A stretch of DNA of 64,000 nucleotides, taken from the NCBI GenBank assembly GCA_903826775.1, contig CAIKFU010000108.1, positions 62,001-126,000 on the forward strand, in the 5' to 3' direction. The position numbers and the translations under genes are program-made. Source of the DNA: an uncultured beta proteobacterium (GTDB taxonomy: Bacteria > Pseudomonadota > Gammaproteobacteria > Burkholderiales > Burkholderiaceae). Each line of letters starts with the position of its first letter. Position 1 is the first letter of the stretch. This document shows positions 44,317-53,791 of the stretch, piece by piece. The notes below the pieces were generated by a model. The model was not told the origin of the DNA, did not search any database, and saw nothing but the letters and a program-made list of their open reading frames with translations.

Positions 44317-46098
44317 TTAGCAAGCCCCATGTACGGGACTTGTATCGTGAGCCTCAATCATGAGTTGAATGCGGGCCTGACCTTGGTATCGATCGGTGAC
44401 AAGGCGGTACGCAAATGAAGCTTTTGCTGGCAGGGACTGCGTATGGTTGAACCATACCCCGGTCAATGGTTTGGTTATCGAGCCCTTGCCATTTGCTTGT
44501 ATTGGTCGAAGTTGCAATCGAAGGTGTTTTTCCTTCATGAGGCCTTGTTGCAATATTTCAAATTCGCCATAAAAAATTGGCTGAGGAAATCCCTGCCCCC
44601 AAATTTCTTCACTTAGTAGGTCGCCAATTTCTGGGGTGAACTCGGAGTCAAGAAGGGTTCCATCGTGTATATGACGCCGCTCTAATAATTCATCATTGAG
44701 AAGGTTGTCGACAATTTTCTGGAAGCTAGCATCAAACCTCTCAAAGTCGGATTTTTTTATGCTTAGGCCGGCGGCCATTGCATGCCCGCCGAATTTTAGG
44801 ATAAGGCCTGGCTCTTGTTTTGATACGAGATCGAGCGCATCTCGCAGATGAAAACCAACAATTGATCTTCCCGACCCTCTCAATTCAGTATTTTCTGAGT
44901 CAAAATCATTTTCATTCGCTGGGGCAAATACGATTGCCGGGCGATTAAATCGTTCTTTTAATCGCGAGGCTACGATACCAACAACGCCTTGGTGCCATGC
45001 GGGGTTCCATAGGCAAATGCTAGATCGGTTTGCTAGTGTTCCAGATAAGTGTTCTTCGCTTAAATATGCCAATGCCGTTTCTTGCATGCCAGATTCAATA
45101 TTTCGACGCTCGCGATTGATGTTATCAAGTTCTTGAGCAATGGCTATTGCTTGATCCGGTTGGTCCGTCAGTAGGAGTTGTATTCCTAAGGTCATATCGG
45201 ATAGGCGTCCGGCAGCATTTAGCCTTGGTCCGATGGCAAAACCCAGATCAAATGAATTGGCTTTTTGAGTATCCCTTCCTGCAACCTTAAAGAGCGCCTG
45301 AATGCCAGCTTGGGAAACATTATTCCGTATGCGCTTTAAGCCATTTGAAACCAGGATGCGATTGTTTCGATCAAGCTGGGCTACATCGGCAATGGTACCA
45401 AGCGCCACAAGATCCAAGAGATTTTCGATTTTTGGTTGGGTTTCGATTGTAAAAAGACCGCGGGTGCGCAGTTCTGCTCGCAGGGCGACAAGCAGATAAA
45501 ACATCACGCCAACACCAGCCAAAGCCTTGCTTGGAAAAGGGCAGCCCGGTTGGTTTGGATTAACGATGAATTTCGCATTTGGCAGGCAATCGCCCGGTAA
45601 ATGGTGATCGGTAATGATGACCTCCATGCCTAGTTCACGCGCACGTTCAACCCCGGATTCGCTGGCAATGCCGTTGTCGACAGTAATTAAAAATTCAGGT
45701 TTGGGATATTGTTGAGCAGCCAGTTCAACAACTTCCGGCGTGAGTCCATAACCCATGGTGAAGCGATTTGGCACTAAAAATTGGATTGGTGTTTCCGACC
45801 CGCCTAGCATCTTTAAGCCTCGTACAGCGACTGCGCATGCTGTCGCCCCATCGCAATCGTAGTCGGCAATAACCATAAGCTGGCGTTTTTCTTGAAGTAG
45901 ATCTGCTAAAAACTTTGCAGTGCTGATGCAGTTTTTCAGTTCTATTGGAGAAAGCAGTTTTTTTAAATCCAGCGACAGTTCGTCAGGTGATTGAACCCCT
46001 CTTGAAGCAAACAGCCTAGCCAACAAAGGGTGGAGACCGCTCTGTTCAAGCCATGATGCTGTTCGATCGGAAAAGGGGCGTGATGAAAATAGGCTCAT
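44317..46098 (-). CDS. recJ: Single-strand DNA exonuclease RecJ
   Basis: A 593-residue 5'-3' exonuclease of the DHH family, used in recombination and mismatch repair. The metal motifs are IADYDCDGATA near residue 78, the DHH signature ITDHHLPGD near 160 and DLVALGTIADV near 230. DHHA1 (GGHAMAAGLS) and OB domains follow. Length fits E. coli RecJ (577). Order recJ-prfB-lysS is conserved with E. coli. Confidence 0.97.
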   Translation of the reverse strand: MSLFSSRPFSDRTASWLEQSGLHPLLARLFASRGVQSPDELSLDLKKLLSPIELKNCISTAKFLADLLQEKRQLMVIADYDCDGATACAVAVRGLKMLGGSETPIQFLVPNRFTMGYGLTPEVVELAAQQYPKPEFLITVDNGIASESGVERARELGMEVIITDHHLPGDCLPNAKFIVNPNQPGCPFPSKALAGVGVMFYLLVALRAELRTRGLFTIETQPKIENLLDLVALGTIADVAQLDRNNRILVSNGLKRIRNNVSQAGIQALFKVAGRDTQKANSFDLGFAIGPRLNAAGRLSDMTLGIQLLLTDQPDQAIAIAQELDNINRERRNIESGMQETALAYLSEEHLSGTLANRSSICLWNPAWHQGVVGIVASRLKERFNRPAIVFAPANENDFDSENTELRGSGRSIVGFHLRDALDLVSKQEPGLILKFGGHAMAAGLSIKKSDFERFDASFQKIVDNLLNDELLERRHIHDGTLLDSEFTPEIGDLLSEEIWGQGFPQPIFYGEFEILQQGLMKEKHLRLQLRPIQANGKGSITKPLTGVWFNHTQSLPAKASFAYRLVTDRYQGQARIQLMIEAHDTSPVHGAC

Positions 46099-46108
46099 GT
46101 AGATCGAT

Positions 46109-47122
46109 TCATTTATTAATGAGTTCTTGCCAGGAAGGAGTTAGGGATTTTTGCCAAAAAAGCAATCCGAATAGGGGTTTGCGTTTTTGTAAATCGCCGA
46201 CAGTGTAGATTCGATGGCGTTCTTTCCCGCCAGGGAAATCGATCACCTCCAATTCATCCAGTTGGCCTTCGAGCAGGGATTTGCTGATCAATGGCCATAG
46301 ATCCTCCGGTTGATCAGGCCAGACAAAAGCGCCCGCAAGTTCTTGAACGGTGGGTGGCTTATCCTTTAGATTCAGGTAGGGTTTTTCAAGATAATTTGCC
46401 AAACCCTTTAATAGGGGATGGTAGCCAAATAGGGTTTTGATGTGGTTAAAGAGTGTGGGCGTTTGGACATCATCTAGCTTGCCAATGCCGCTAATCCAAA
46501 CGGAATTGATTGTTGGTATTCCGCGTTCCTCACGCGATTCGTTTACAAAATGAATATGCCAGAGCATCTGTATTTCGTTTTGTAATTTTCTCCAGAGCTT
46601 GGCAATGCCATTTTCATCTGTATCCCTAGGGAGCCACCAATCGATATTACGACCATGAGACTGTTCGACGCTGTGGGTTTCCAAGCTGGTAAAGGGGCCG
46701 GCAGAGATGAACCAGTAGTGTGTGCCGGCATAAATGATGTTTTGCTTAAAGTCTTCCGTAATAAACTCTTGGGCTGCCTTGAGCAGGTTAACCGACTCTT
46801 CAGGTGTGATATCAATGAGATTTTGATGGAGTAAGACAAGATGGTCTCGGGTTGCGTGCAGGTGGATGGGTTGTAGGCAAGCAATAACATCTTGTGGATT
46901 GGGTTTGATGGTTTCCCCGTTTTGTCCCATTAGGAGAAGGGGAGCTGCAGGTACTTTTTCACCAATTAAAAACCGTTCATGAGGCAAGCCCATTAAAGGT
47001 TTGATTTCAAGCGTTTCTTGAGTTTGGTTGCCGGCCTTGTCATCCAGAAGTTCCTCGTCGATAAAGTCTTCTCCGGAAAGCATCAAGGTTAGGCGACGTG
47101 AAATGGGTAAATTGGCGTTCAT
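46109..47122 (-). CDS. RpfE-like conserved protein upstream of recJ
   Basis: A 337-residue soluble protein, 10 bases before recJ in the same operon. I recognise it as the protein often labelled RpfE-type regulatory protein or phosphoglycerate-mutase-like in Burkholderiales; in Xanthomonas an rpfE gene also neighbours recJ. Visible conserved-looking stretches are LHATRDHLVLLHQ, HSVEQSHGRNIDWWLPRD, QNEIQMLWHIH and NSVWISGIG. No catalytic metal site of a true phosphoglycerate mutase can be made out. Function unknown. Confidence 0.7.
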   Translation of the reverse strand: MNANLPISRRLTLMLSGEDFIDEELLDDKAGNQTQETLEIKPLMGLPHERFLIGEKVPAAPLLLMGQNGETIKPNPQDVIACLQPIHLHATRDHLVLLHQNLIDITPEESVNLLKAAQEFITEDFKQNIIYAGTHYWFISAGPFTSLETHSVEQSHGRNIDWWLPRDTDENGIAKLWRKLQNEIQMLWHIHFVNESREERGIPTINSVWISGIGKLDDVQTPTLFNHIKTLFGYHPLLKGLANYLEKPYLNLKDKPPTVQELAGAFVWPDQPEDLWPLISKSLLEGQLDELEVIDFPGGKERHRIYTVGDLQKRKPLFGLLFWQKSLTPSWQELINK

Positions 47123-47188
47123 CCATTGATTTTAGGTGGCATTTGACTAATCCATACACACTATCGCGCGATTCACTAAACTGTGGGG

Positions 47189-48451
47189 ATGTTAAGACTT
47201 CCTATTGAATTTGAGATTGGCCTCAGATACACCCGTTCCAAGCGCCGCAAGGCCGTAGGGCGCCGTGATGGTTTTTTGTCATTTATATCCGGTATTTCTA
47301 CGGCGGGGATTGCGCTTGGCGTAGCCGCGCTGATTGTGGTGCTATCGGTGATGAATGGATTTCAGAAAGAGGTTCGTGATCGAATGCTGTCGGTTTTATC
47401 TCATATTGAAATTACCGCACCTGATGGTTTGGCCAACTGGGAGCCTCTTGCAGTGCGCGTAGCAGAGCAGCCGCATATTCTTGGTGTAGCGCCTATGGTG
47501 AGTTCTCAGGGTTTATTGAGTCGAGGCGGCGCGATGCGCGGGGTTGCATTAAGAGGGGTATTGCCAAGCGATGAAGGAAGGGTCTCTGAATTGCCCCGCC
47601 AATTTACCGTTGGGAGCATTGATGATTTAAAGCCCGGAGAATTTGGTGTGGCTTTGGGCTCTCAATTGGCTAGCATGTTAGGCGCTCGCGTAGGGGAAAG
47701 GGTGAATTTAATTGTTCCTGAAACCGATCTCACTCCTGCAGGAGCAATGCCAAGGGTACGTACTTTATCGGTTATCGGCATTATTGATACCGGGCATTAC
47801 GAATACGACAGTTCTTTGGCGGTGATGCACTGGCAAGATGCGGCGGCATTGCTGAGGCTGCACGATCCATCCGGCCTTAGGGTTAAGGTCGATAACATGC
47901 AGCGTGCTCCGGAAATTGCCGCCAACCTTTCCTTGATGATTCCGCAAGCATTGTGGATAACCGACTGGTCAAGAACCAATCGAAATTGGTTTACCGCCGT
48001 TCAGACTGAAAAGAAGATGATGTTCATTATTCTCACGCTCATTATTGCTGTGGCTGCATTTAATTTAGTGTCAACCTTAGTAATGACGGTAAATGAAAAA
48101 CAGGCAGACATCGCGATATTGAGAACTATGGGAGCGAGTCCCGGACTGATTCAGCGTATTTTCTTGGTGCAGGGACTAGCAATCGGTTTACTGGGATCGT
48201 TGGCAGGGGTGGCATTGGGCTTGTTGATTGCACTCAATATCGATGTGATCGTTCCTGCTATAGAGGCAATTTTCCGCGTGCGGTTTTTACCGAGGGATGT
48301 GTACTTCATTAGCGAGCTTCCTTCAGATGTTCGCTCTGCCGATGTCGTCACTGTAGGACTGATGTCCTTCGGTTTGTCCATCTTGGCAACTTTGTATCCA
48401 AGCCGGAGGGCTGCGAATATTCAGCCTGCGGAGGCATTGCGCTATGAATAA
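47189..48451 (+). CDS. lolC: Lipoprotein-releasing ABC permease LolC/LolE-type
   Basis: A 420-residue inner-membrane protein that extracts lipoproteins for transfer to LolA. One helix near residues 25-50 ([19 protein letters not shown]) is followed by a large periplasmic domain (about 50-265) and three C-terminal helices of the FtsX domain (about 275-410). A single such gene next to lolD suggests that this protein plays both LolC and LolE roles (LolF type). The ATG at 47189 is used here; the GTG at 47183 is in frame. Overlaps lolD by eight bases. Confidence 0.93.
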   Translation: MLRLPIEFEIGLRYTRSKRRKAVGRRDGFLSFISGISTAGIALGVAALIVVLSVMNGFQKEVRDRMLSVLSHIEITAPDGLANWEPLAVRVAEQPHILGVAPMVSSQGLLSRGGAMRGVALRGVLPSDEGRVSELPRQFTVGSIDDLKPGEFGVALGSQLASMLGARVGERVNLIVPETDLTPAGAMPRVRTLSVIGIIDTGHYEYDSSLAVMHWQDAAALLRLHDPSGLRVKVDNMQRAPEIAANLSLMIPQALWITDWSRTNRNWFTAVQTEKKMMFIILTLIIAVAAFNLVSTLVMTVNEKQADIAILRTMGASPGLIQRIFLVQGLAIGLLGSLAGVALGLLIALNIDVIVPAIEAIFRVRFLPRDVYFISELPSDVRSADVVTVGLMSFGLSILATLYPSRRAANIQPAEALRYE

Positions 48452-49148
48452 CATTGCAATTTCGCCAAGCATTGTTTTGAGCGCCCGAGGGCTTGCTAAA
48501 ACCTATGGCGTTGGGGTGACTGCAGTGGAGGTTCTTAAATCCATCGACCTGGATATTGCTCCGTCCGAAAAGGTTGCGATTGTGGGGTCTTCTGGATCTG
48601 GAAAAAGCACGTTGCTGCACCTTTTGGGTGGGCTTGATTCGCCAACAGCCGGCTCGGTTACGCTCGCAGGATCCCCTTTAAAGGGATTGTCCACGGCAAA
48701 ACTGGATCGATTGCGAAATCAAAGCTTGGGTTTCATTTACCAATTCCACCATTTGCTGGATGAGTTTAGCGCCCTTGAGAATGTCGCTTTGCCGTTAAGG
48801 ATCCGCGGCTTACTTAGGGAAGAGGCTATGGAACGGGCTGCCAGAATGCTGGCGGCCGTGGGGTTATCGGCAAGGATACAACATACCCCTGGCGAGCTTT
48901 CTGGTGGGGAACGTCAACGGGTTGCCGTAGCGCGCGCATTGGTTGGCGATCCAGCTTGCGTATTAGCAGATGAGCCCACGGGAAATCTTGATACCGAAAC
49001 TGCCGATACGGTTTTTGAATTGATGCTGGAAGTGGCTCGCGAACAAGGAACCGCTTTTGTGATCGTAACCCATGATCCGATCCGCGCTCGACGGTGCGAT
49101 CGAATCATGCGTTTAGATCGCGGAACATTAAAACCCTTTTCTGAATGA
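48444..49148 (+). CDS. lolD: Lipoprotein-releasing ABC ATPase LolD
   Basis: A 234-residue ATPase that drives lipoprotein release by LolC/E. Walker A is GSSGSGKST near residue 48, the ABC signature [15 protein letters not shown] near 150, and Walker [11 protein letters not shown] just after. The Q-loop ([16 protein letters not shown]) has the LolD sequence. Overlaps lolC upstream and tatD downstream (ATGA). Confidence 0.97.
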   Translation: MNNIAISPSIVLSARGLAKTYGVGVTAVEVLKSIDLDIAPSEKVAIVGSSGSGKSTLLHLLGGLDSPTAGSVTLAGSPLKGLSTAKLDRLRNQSLGFIYQFHHLLDEFSALENVALPLRIRGLLREEAMERAARMLAAVGLSARIQHTPGELSGGERQRVAVARALVGDPACVLADEPTGNLDTETADTVFELMLEVAREQGTAFVIVTHDPIRARRCDRIMRLDRGTLKPFSE

Positions 49149-50017
49149 GTTTGGGTATGCGGGGAAATCGTGGTTGGATTGATACCCATTGCCATTTAGA
49201 CGCTGCAGAATTTAATAATCAATTGCCGCAAATCATTCAGTCGGCCGTTAGCCAGGATGTGCGAGCTATTTTGCTGCCAGCGGTTTGCGCCGAAGGATTT
49301 ACAGGAGTGAAAAAACTGGCTACCGAATTTTCTGATCGGGTTCCAGGCCTCGTGTATACATTGGGAATTCACCCGTTGTACGTCCATCAAGCGAAAGAGG
49401 ACGATTTGCAATTTTTGGCCGCACAAATTCAGGAGGCTCTTTCCGACAGTCGGTTTGTTGGAATTGGCGAAATTGGCCTGGATTATTTTGTCGAAGGCCT
49501 AGATCAAAATCGTCAGGAAATGTTTTTTCATAAGCAGTTGGATTTGGCGCAAGAATTTAATTTGCCCGTTGTTTTGCATGTTCGACGCTCACAGGACGCA
49601 GTTTTGAAGGCATTGCGACAACGCCGTGTTTGCGGTGGAATTGCCCATGCATTCAATGGGAGTTTTCAACAGGCAGAGCAATTTATCAAATTGGGTTTTA
49701 AGTTGGGTTTTGGCGGCGCAGCAACTTACACCAGAGCTTTACAAATTCGACGGTTGCTAACGGAGTTGCCGATTGAGAGTATCGTCACCGAGACCGACTC
49801 CCCGGATATTCCGCCAGCTTGGTTATGGGATTTGCAGGTAAAAGGCGATATTAAAAAGAACCCGCGAAACGAACCCGCATTTTTGCCAAAAATTGCACTT
49901 GAATTGGCGCAGATGCGCGGATTGACTGAATTGGATTTTTCCTCGGCGGTTTGGCGTAATGCCATGGAAGCGTTTCCTCGCTGGAGGGGATTATTGGCAA
50001 ACGGCGTTGCGCAATAG
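49145..50017 (+). CDS. tatD: TatD-family metal-dependent deoxyribonuclease
   Basis: A 290-residue TIM-barrel hydrolase. The first metal motif is DTHCHLD near residue 13-19, then GEIGLDYF near 100, a His-rich [10 protein letters not shown] and the final ETDSPDIPP with the conserved Asp. TatD proteins are 3'-5' exonucleases in DNA repair or degradation. It is coupled to lolD by an ATGA overlap, which is mere co-transcription. Could be a YcfH/YjjV-type paralogue. Confidence 0.92.
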   Translation: MSLGMRGNRGWIDTHCHLDAAEFNNQLPQIIQSAVSQDVRAILLPAVCAEGFTGVKKLATEFSDRVPGLVYTLGIHPLYVHQAKEDDLQFLAAQIQEALSDSRFVGIGEIGLDYFVEGLDQNRQEMFFHKQLDLAQEFNLPVVLHVRRSQDAVLKALRQRRVCGGIAHAFNGSFQQAEQFIKLGFKLGFGGAATYTRALQIRRLLTELPIESIVTETDSPDIPPAWLWDLQVKGDIKKNPRNEPAFLPKIALELAQMRGLTELDFSSAVWRNAMEAFPRWRGLLANGVAQ

Positions 50018-50076
50018 GGATGTAGCAGGGGTTTTCGGTGATGTCTAGGTGGCAATTAATTTTTGAGGGAATGAAT

Positions 50077-50856
50077 ATGAAGCAGATTGTTTTGGTAACC
50101 GGTGCTACAGCGGGATTTGGTGAAGCCACCGCTCGTCGTTTTTTGGCGAATGGTCATCAGGTGATTGCAACGGGTCGTCGGGTTGAGCGCCTCGAAAAAC
50201 TGCGTTCTTCCTTGACCAAGGAACAGCAATGCCGATTGCTTACCCTCGCATTGGATGTGTGCGATAGCGCTCAAGTTGAAACGCTATGCACCAGGCTTCC
50301 TGCTGAATTTTCTGGTGTCACGGTTTTGGTGAACAATGCTGGTTTAGCGCTCGGCTTGGAGCCAGCCCATCAGGCCCATTTATCCGATTGGGATCAGATG
50401 ATTGATACCAATATCAAAGGGCTGGTGCATATGACCCGCGCAATATTGCCTGGCATGGTTGAGCGTAAACGGGGCCATGTAATTAATCTCGGTTCTGTTG
50501 CTGGCACCTATCCTTATCCGGGCGGCAATGTATATGGCGGCACCAAAGCCTTTGTCCAACAATTTAGTTTAAATTTGCGCGCCGATTTAATTGGAACGCC
50601 CATTCGTGTAACTTCGATTGAACCCGGGATGTGTGCTGGAACAGAATTTTCGGACGTTCGCTTTAAAGGCGATGGGGTTAAAGTTGACCAGGTATATTCT
50701 GGCGTGGATGCTTTAAGCGCGGATGATGTAGCAGAAGCCATTTACTGGTCCGCGATGTTGCCTAGTCGTGTCAACATCAATGTTCTTGAGTTGATGCCAG
50801 TGCAGCAGGCATTTGCCCCTTTTAAGATTCACCGCGGAACCTTCGAGCCCAATTAA
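50077..50856 (+). CDS. ydfG: Short-chain dehydrogenase (YdfG-like)
   Basis: A 259-residue SDR enzyme similar to E. coli YdfG, an NADP-dependent 3-hydroxy acid (serine, allo-threonine, malonic semialdehyde) dehydrogenase. The cofactor motif is TGATAGFG at residues 9-16. NNAGLAL and the catalytic Ser (NLGSVAGTYPYPG) and Y-x-x-x-K (YGGTK) follow. The ATG at 50077 is preferred because GAGGGA stands 7 bases upstream. Its stop shares the four bases TTAA with the stop of the convergent gene. Confidence 0.88.
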   Translation: MKQIVLVTGATAGFGEATARRFLANGHQVIATGRRVERLEKLRSSLTKEQQCRLLTLALDVCDSAQVETLCTRLPAEFSGVTVLVNNAGLALGLEPAHQAHLSDWDQMIDTNIKGLVHMTRAILPGMVERKRGHVINLGSVAGTYPYPGGNVYGGTKAFVQQFSLNLRADLIGTPIRVTSIEPGMCAGTEFSDVRFKGDGVKVDQVYSGVDALSADDVAEAIYWSAMLPSRVNINVLELMPVQQAFAPFKIHRGTFEPN

Positions 50857-51158
50857 TATGGAACGAATTGCCAGGGCATGGGGCAGCCTTGTATCTGTGG
50901 AAAATACAGGCCGTTTGCAGGACAAAAGTAAGTGCCTTGAGGACCGTATGCCCGATAGGTGTTGTAGTAGGGTCGATATGCGTTAACAGCAACGGCACCA
51001 ACAATTGCCCCCGCCGCAATTGGAGCCCATCTGCTGCCTTGGTTATATCCACCTCCGCGCCATCCGCCGTGCCAACCACCATATCCATGTGCGTTGGCTG
51101 CAAGCGGCAGCGCTACCATGCTGACGATGAGTGCTACGCTTAAAAAGGTCTTTTTCAT
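50853..51158 (-). CDS. Small secreted Gly/Tyr-rich protein
   Basis: A 101-residue exported protein. A clear signal peptide (KKTFLSVALIVSMVALPLAANA) is followed by a Gly/Trp/His-rich segment (HGYGGWHGGWRGGG), a short hydrophobic Gly/Ala patch (PIAAGAIVGAVAV) that may be membrane-inserting, and a Tyr/Pro-rich tail with two Cys (YFCPANG, QGCPMPW). This tail pattern occurs in many small betaproteobacterial envelope proteins of unknown function. AGGAGG lies seven bases before the ATG. Confidence 0.82.
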   Translation of the reverse strand: MKKTFLSVALIVSMVALPLAANAHGYGGWHGGWRGGGYNQGSRWAPIAAGAIVGAVAVNAYRPYYNTYRAYGPQGTYFCPANGLYFPQIQGCPMPWQFVPY

Positions 51159-51320
51159 ATTAGCCTCCTATTGATTAAGGCTTGGGTACGTTGTGAACTC
51201 TGGGCGTTTCTTGGTATCTCTTATGCCCCTTACCCCAATAACGCTGTCGGAAGTTGGCTGGTTGACGTAGGAAATGAATTTAAAATCGCTTGATTGAATA
51301 AAATCCCTTTAGTATGCCTA

Positions 51321-51833
51321 TTAAGGCATTGTTGGACTGATGTATTTGCCTTGCCAGAAAAAAAGCGGACTTAAGTCGTTGTGGTGTCGGTAATTGAGGA
51401 CCTTGGCAAGAAAAATGAGATGATCTCCGCCTTCAATTTGCCTTTCTGTTTCGCATTCAAAATGGCCTGATGTGCCGGGGAGGATTGCTATGCCGTCTTC
51501 CGTGTACGCGCACTGCAAACCCGCGAACTTATCCGAACTGGGACGTGCAAATTGTTCGGAGATGTCCGATTGATCTGCTGCCAGTACATTAACGACAAAA
51601 CGGGGATTCTCTTTAAAGACCTTATGGCTTGGTGCGTTGCGACCTTGAGACCATAAGATCATGGGTGGATTAAGGGATACGGAATTAAATGAGCTAATTG
51701 TGACCCCAAAATTTGTTCCCGACTGGTCGCGCGTGGTGATGACCGTTATTCCCGTACCAAAAACCCCCAAAGCGTTTCTAAAATCCCGCTCGTCATAGTC
51801 GATCGATGTCGACTTAACTTTTCGAGTGTTCAT
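51321..51833 (-). CDS. Flavin reductase-domain protein (HpaC/DIM6-NTAB family)
   Basis: A 170-residue FMN-binding split-barrel protein. The pattern ALGVFGTGITVITTRD, the SFNSVSLNPPMILWS strand and FVVNVLAADQ are typical of flavin reductases supplying FMNH2 or FADH2 to a monooxygenase. GDHLIFLAKV near residue 140 ends the fold. No monooxygenase is adjacent. It is divergent from an enol-lactonase-like hydrolase, suggesting an aromatic or cyclic substrate. The intergenic gap is 91 bases and contains TTGATCAA (51885-51892). Confidence 0.88.
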   Translation of the reverse strand: MNTRKVKSTSIDYDERDFRNALGVFGTGITVITTRDQSGTNFGVTISSFNSVSLNPPMILWSQGRNAPSHKVFKENPRFVVNVLAADQSDISEQFARPSSDKFAGLQCAYTEDGIAILPGTSGHFECETERQIEGGDHLIFLAKVLNYRHHNDLSPLFFWQGKYISPTMP

Positions 51834-51924
51834 AAATATCTGTCCGGGACGTGAAAATCATTTGGGTATAAGTAGGCTATATTATTGATCAAGTGATTAA
51901 TTTATTCCTTTAGGGGGTCTTTAC

Positions 51925-52716
51925 ATGCATTTAGTTTCGAATGATCTGGCAAATACCTCCTTTATTCTCGAAGGCAAACAGAATGCGCCAGTTTTGGTGA
52001 TAGCCAATTCCATGGCGGCTACCCCGGAAATGTGGGATGCCCAGATCAAGTCCTGGGCTCAAGATTTTCAATTGCTGCGGTATAGCTACAGGGGACATGG
52101 AAAAACCCCGGCGCTTGGTGAGGATCTTTCCGTAGCCGATTTAGCTAATGATTTGTTTAGTTTATTGGATCAATTGAATATTCATCAGTTTCATTATGTT
52201 GGCCTTTCCTTGGGCGCCATGCTGGGTTTATATGTTGCCGCCAAATATCCCCAGCGGATTAAATCGTTGGTAGCGGCAAACTTTAAGTCATTCCAAACTG
52301 AGGCAACTTGCGAAATTTGGGAACAGCGCATTTCCCTCGTGAGGGAGAAAGGGGTAGATGCAATTGCAGATGGTACGGTCGATCGATGGTTAACCGCTTC
52401 GTTTCGTCAGTCGCACCCTGAAGTTGATGATCAGATTCGCGCCATGGTTCGCTCTACGTCAACGGAGGGATACATCGCCTGCTGTAAGGCTGTAAGGGAT
52501 TACGATGCGAGATTGTTTATGGCACAAATCGAGTGCCCCGTGTTGTTGATAAGCGGCTTGGAGGATGTAGCTGCTCCTGCAGCTGAATTTGCAGAGATTC
52601 AAGCTGCTATTAAAAACAGCGTATATCTTCCGTTAAATGCCGCCCACCTTTCCAATGTGGAGTGCCCCGATCAATTCTCCAGTGCGGTATTGGGTTTTAT
52701 AAAAAAGAATTCTTGA
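51925..52716 (+). CDS. Alpha/beta hydrolase (3-oxoadipate enol-lactonase-like)
   Basis: A 263-residue serine hydrolase. The nucleophile elbow is GLSLGAM near residue 94, the acid lies in SGLEDVAAP near 213, and the His in NAAHLSNVECP near 243. The SYRGHGKTP oxyanion region and overall length fit PcaD, which opens the lactone before 3-oxoadipate formation. No other pca genes are near, so the substrate may be another lactone or ester. AGGGGG lies 7 bases before the ATG. Confidence 0.82.
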   Translation: MHLVSNDLANTSFILEGKQNAPVLVIANSMAATPEMWDAQIKSWAQDFQLLRYSYRGHGKTPALGEDLSVADLANDLFSLLDQLNIHQFHYVGLSLGAMLGLYVAAKYPQRIKSLVAANFKSFQTEATCEIWEQRISLVREKGVDAIADGTVDRWLTASFRQSHPEVDDQIRAMVRSTSTEGYIACCKAVRDYDARLFMAQIECPVLLISGLEDVAAPAAEFAEIQAAIKNSVYLPLNAAHLSNVECPDQFSSAVLGFIKKNS

Positions 52717-52831
52717 ATGGTCAAAAGAAAGTGCATCTCAATTATTTGATAAGGCTCTGTGACATTGTGATGGGTTGCGCTAATTTTGCAAAACAAAGAG
52801 TCAAGCCACTTTTGGAAAGCGGGGATTTTGA

Positions 52832-52853
52832 CCCATTGGTTTTCACCAATGGG
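52832..52853. repeat. Perfect hairpin after the hydrolase gene
   Basis: CCCATTGGT and ACCAATGGG are 9-base arms around a TTTC loop. It lies in the 211-base gap between the hydrolase and the TetR gene. GTGTTTG follows, a weak T-rich tail. It is probably the end of the hydrolase transcript. No protein I recognise is encoded in this gap. Confidence 0.5.
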
Positions 52854-52927
52854 GTGTTTGGCAGGGCTGCATTAGAATCAATCCACTCATTGAGGTAACC
52901 CGTCGATTTCCGTTGGTAGACATGTAA

Positions 52928-53608
52928 ATGATTTCAATAGCAAAAAATACCTCTAAAACAGTCAAGCCCAGAAGACGTTTAAAACGCGAAGATCGCGAAT
53001 TGGAGATAGCCAAAGAGGCTGTTCAATTTTTTGCGGAATTGGGTTTTGATGGCGATACCAGGGAGTTGGCTCGCCGCTTGGGGGTTACCCAATCCTTAAT
53101 ATTTCGGTATTTCCCAACCAAAGCAGCGTTAATTGAGCGTGTATATCAAGAGGTGTATGTTGGTCGTTGGGACCCAAGCTGGGAATCCATTATTTCGGAT
53201 AGAGCCATATCGTTACAAGATCGATTAACCCGACTTTATAAGGATTATGCACGCACCGCCCTTACCTACGATTGGGTCCGCATCTTCATGTTTTCGGGGT
53301 TAAAGGGTGAGGATATCAACACCAGGTACTTGAAGTTTTTAAGAAGCAGGGTGCTTGAACCTGTTGTGGCAGAAATGCGTGCGGATTTTGGTTTGCCAGG
53401 ATTTGAACAAAGTCCGCTTACCGAAGAGGAGGTTGAATTGGTCTGGGGAATTAATGCCCGAATCTTCTATCTTGGGCAAAGAATCTGGATATTTAACATG
53501 CCTTTGACCATGGATTCCGACAAGATTATCGAGGACACGATTATTTCGTTTTTAGCTGGTGCAAGGCAGCTATTGCCTGAATTGGTAGTGCAACCATCCA
53601 GTCTTTAA
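52928..53608 (+). CDS. TetR-family transcriptional regulator
   Basis: A 226-residue repressor. The helix-turn-helix lies at residues 30-72 (AVQFFAELGFDG, then ARRLGVTQSLIFRYFPTKAAL). The C-terminal ligand domain is helical. The N-terminal 20 residues are basic (KPRRRLKREDRE). It may control the adjacent hydrolase, secreted protein and dehydrogenase genes. A palindrome typical of TetR operators lies 61 bases after its stop. Confidence 0.92.
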   Translation: MISIAKNTSKTVKPRRRLKREDRELEIAKEAVQFFAELGFDGDTRELARRLGVTQSLIFRYFPTKAALIERVYQEVYVGRWDPSWESIISDRAISLQDRLTRLYKDYARTALTYDWVRIFMFSGLKGEDINTRYLKFLRSRVLEPVVAEMRADFGLPGFEQSPLTEEEVELVWGINARIFYLGQRIWIFNMPLTMDSDKIIEDTIISFLAGARQLLPELVVQPSSL

Positions 53609-53668
53609 GGTCGGATTTCTCCGGAGTTATCCCCCCTCTTTAGGGTAAGCACTTATTTATATAGATCG

Positions 53669-53678
53669 AATGATCATT
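53669..53678. promoter_or_regulatory. Possible TetR operator
   Basis: AATGATCATT is a perfect 10-base palindrome in the gap between the TetR gene and the secreted-protein gene. The partly related TTGATCAA occurs before the hydrolase at 51885. TGATCA cores are common in TetR-family sites, but a 10-base match alone is weak evidence. Confidence 0.35.
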
Positions 53679-53791
53679 TAGATTCAAGAACCACTTAAAA
53701 TTAGGCGATTAAGGGTTTAGATCCCATTGTGGCTATTGGTACTGCAGTAGTTCAAATTTTTCCAACAACTTCTTATGTCTGGACTGCGCTT

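Noticed and set aside
52662-52898. 78-codon frame overlapping the end of the alpha/beta hydrolase
   Set aside because: It begins inside the hydrolase, contains the perfect hairpin at 52832 and shows no family pattern; more likely untranslated.
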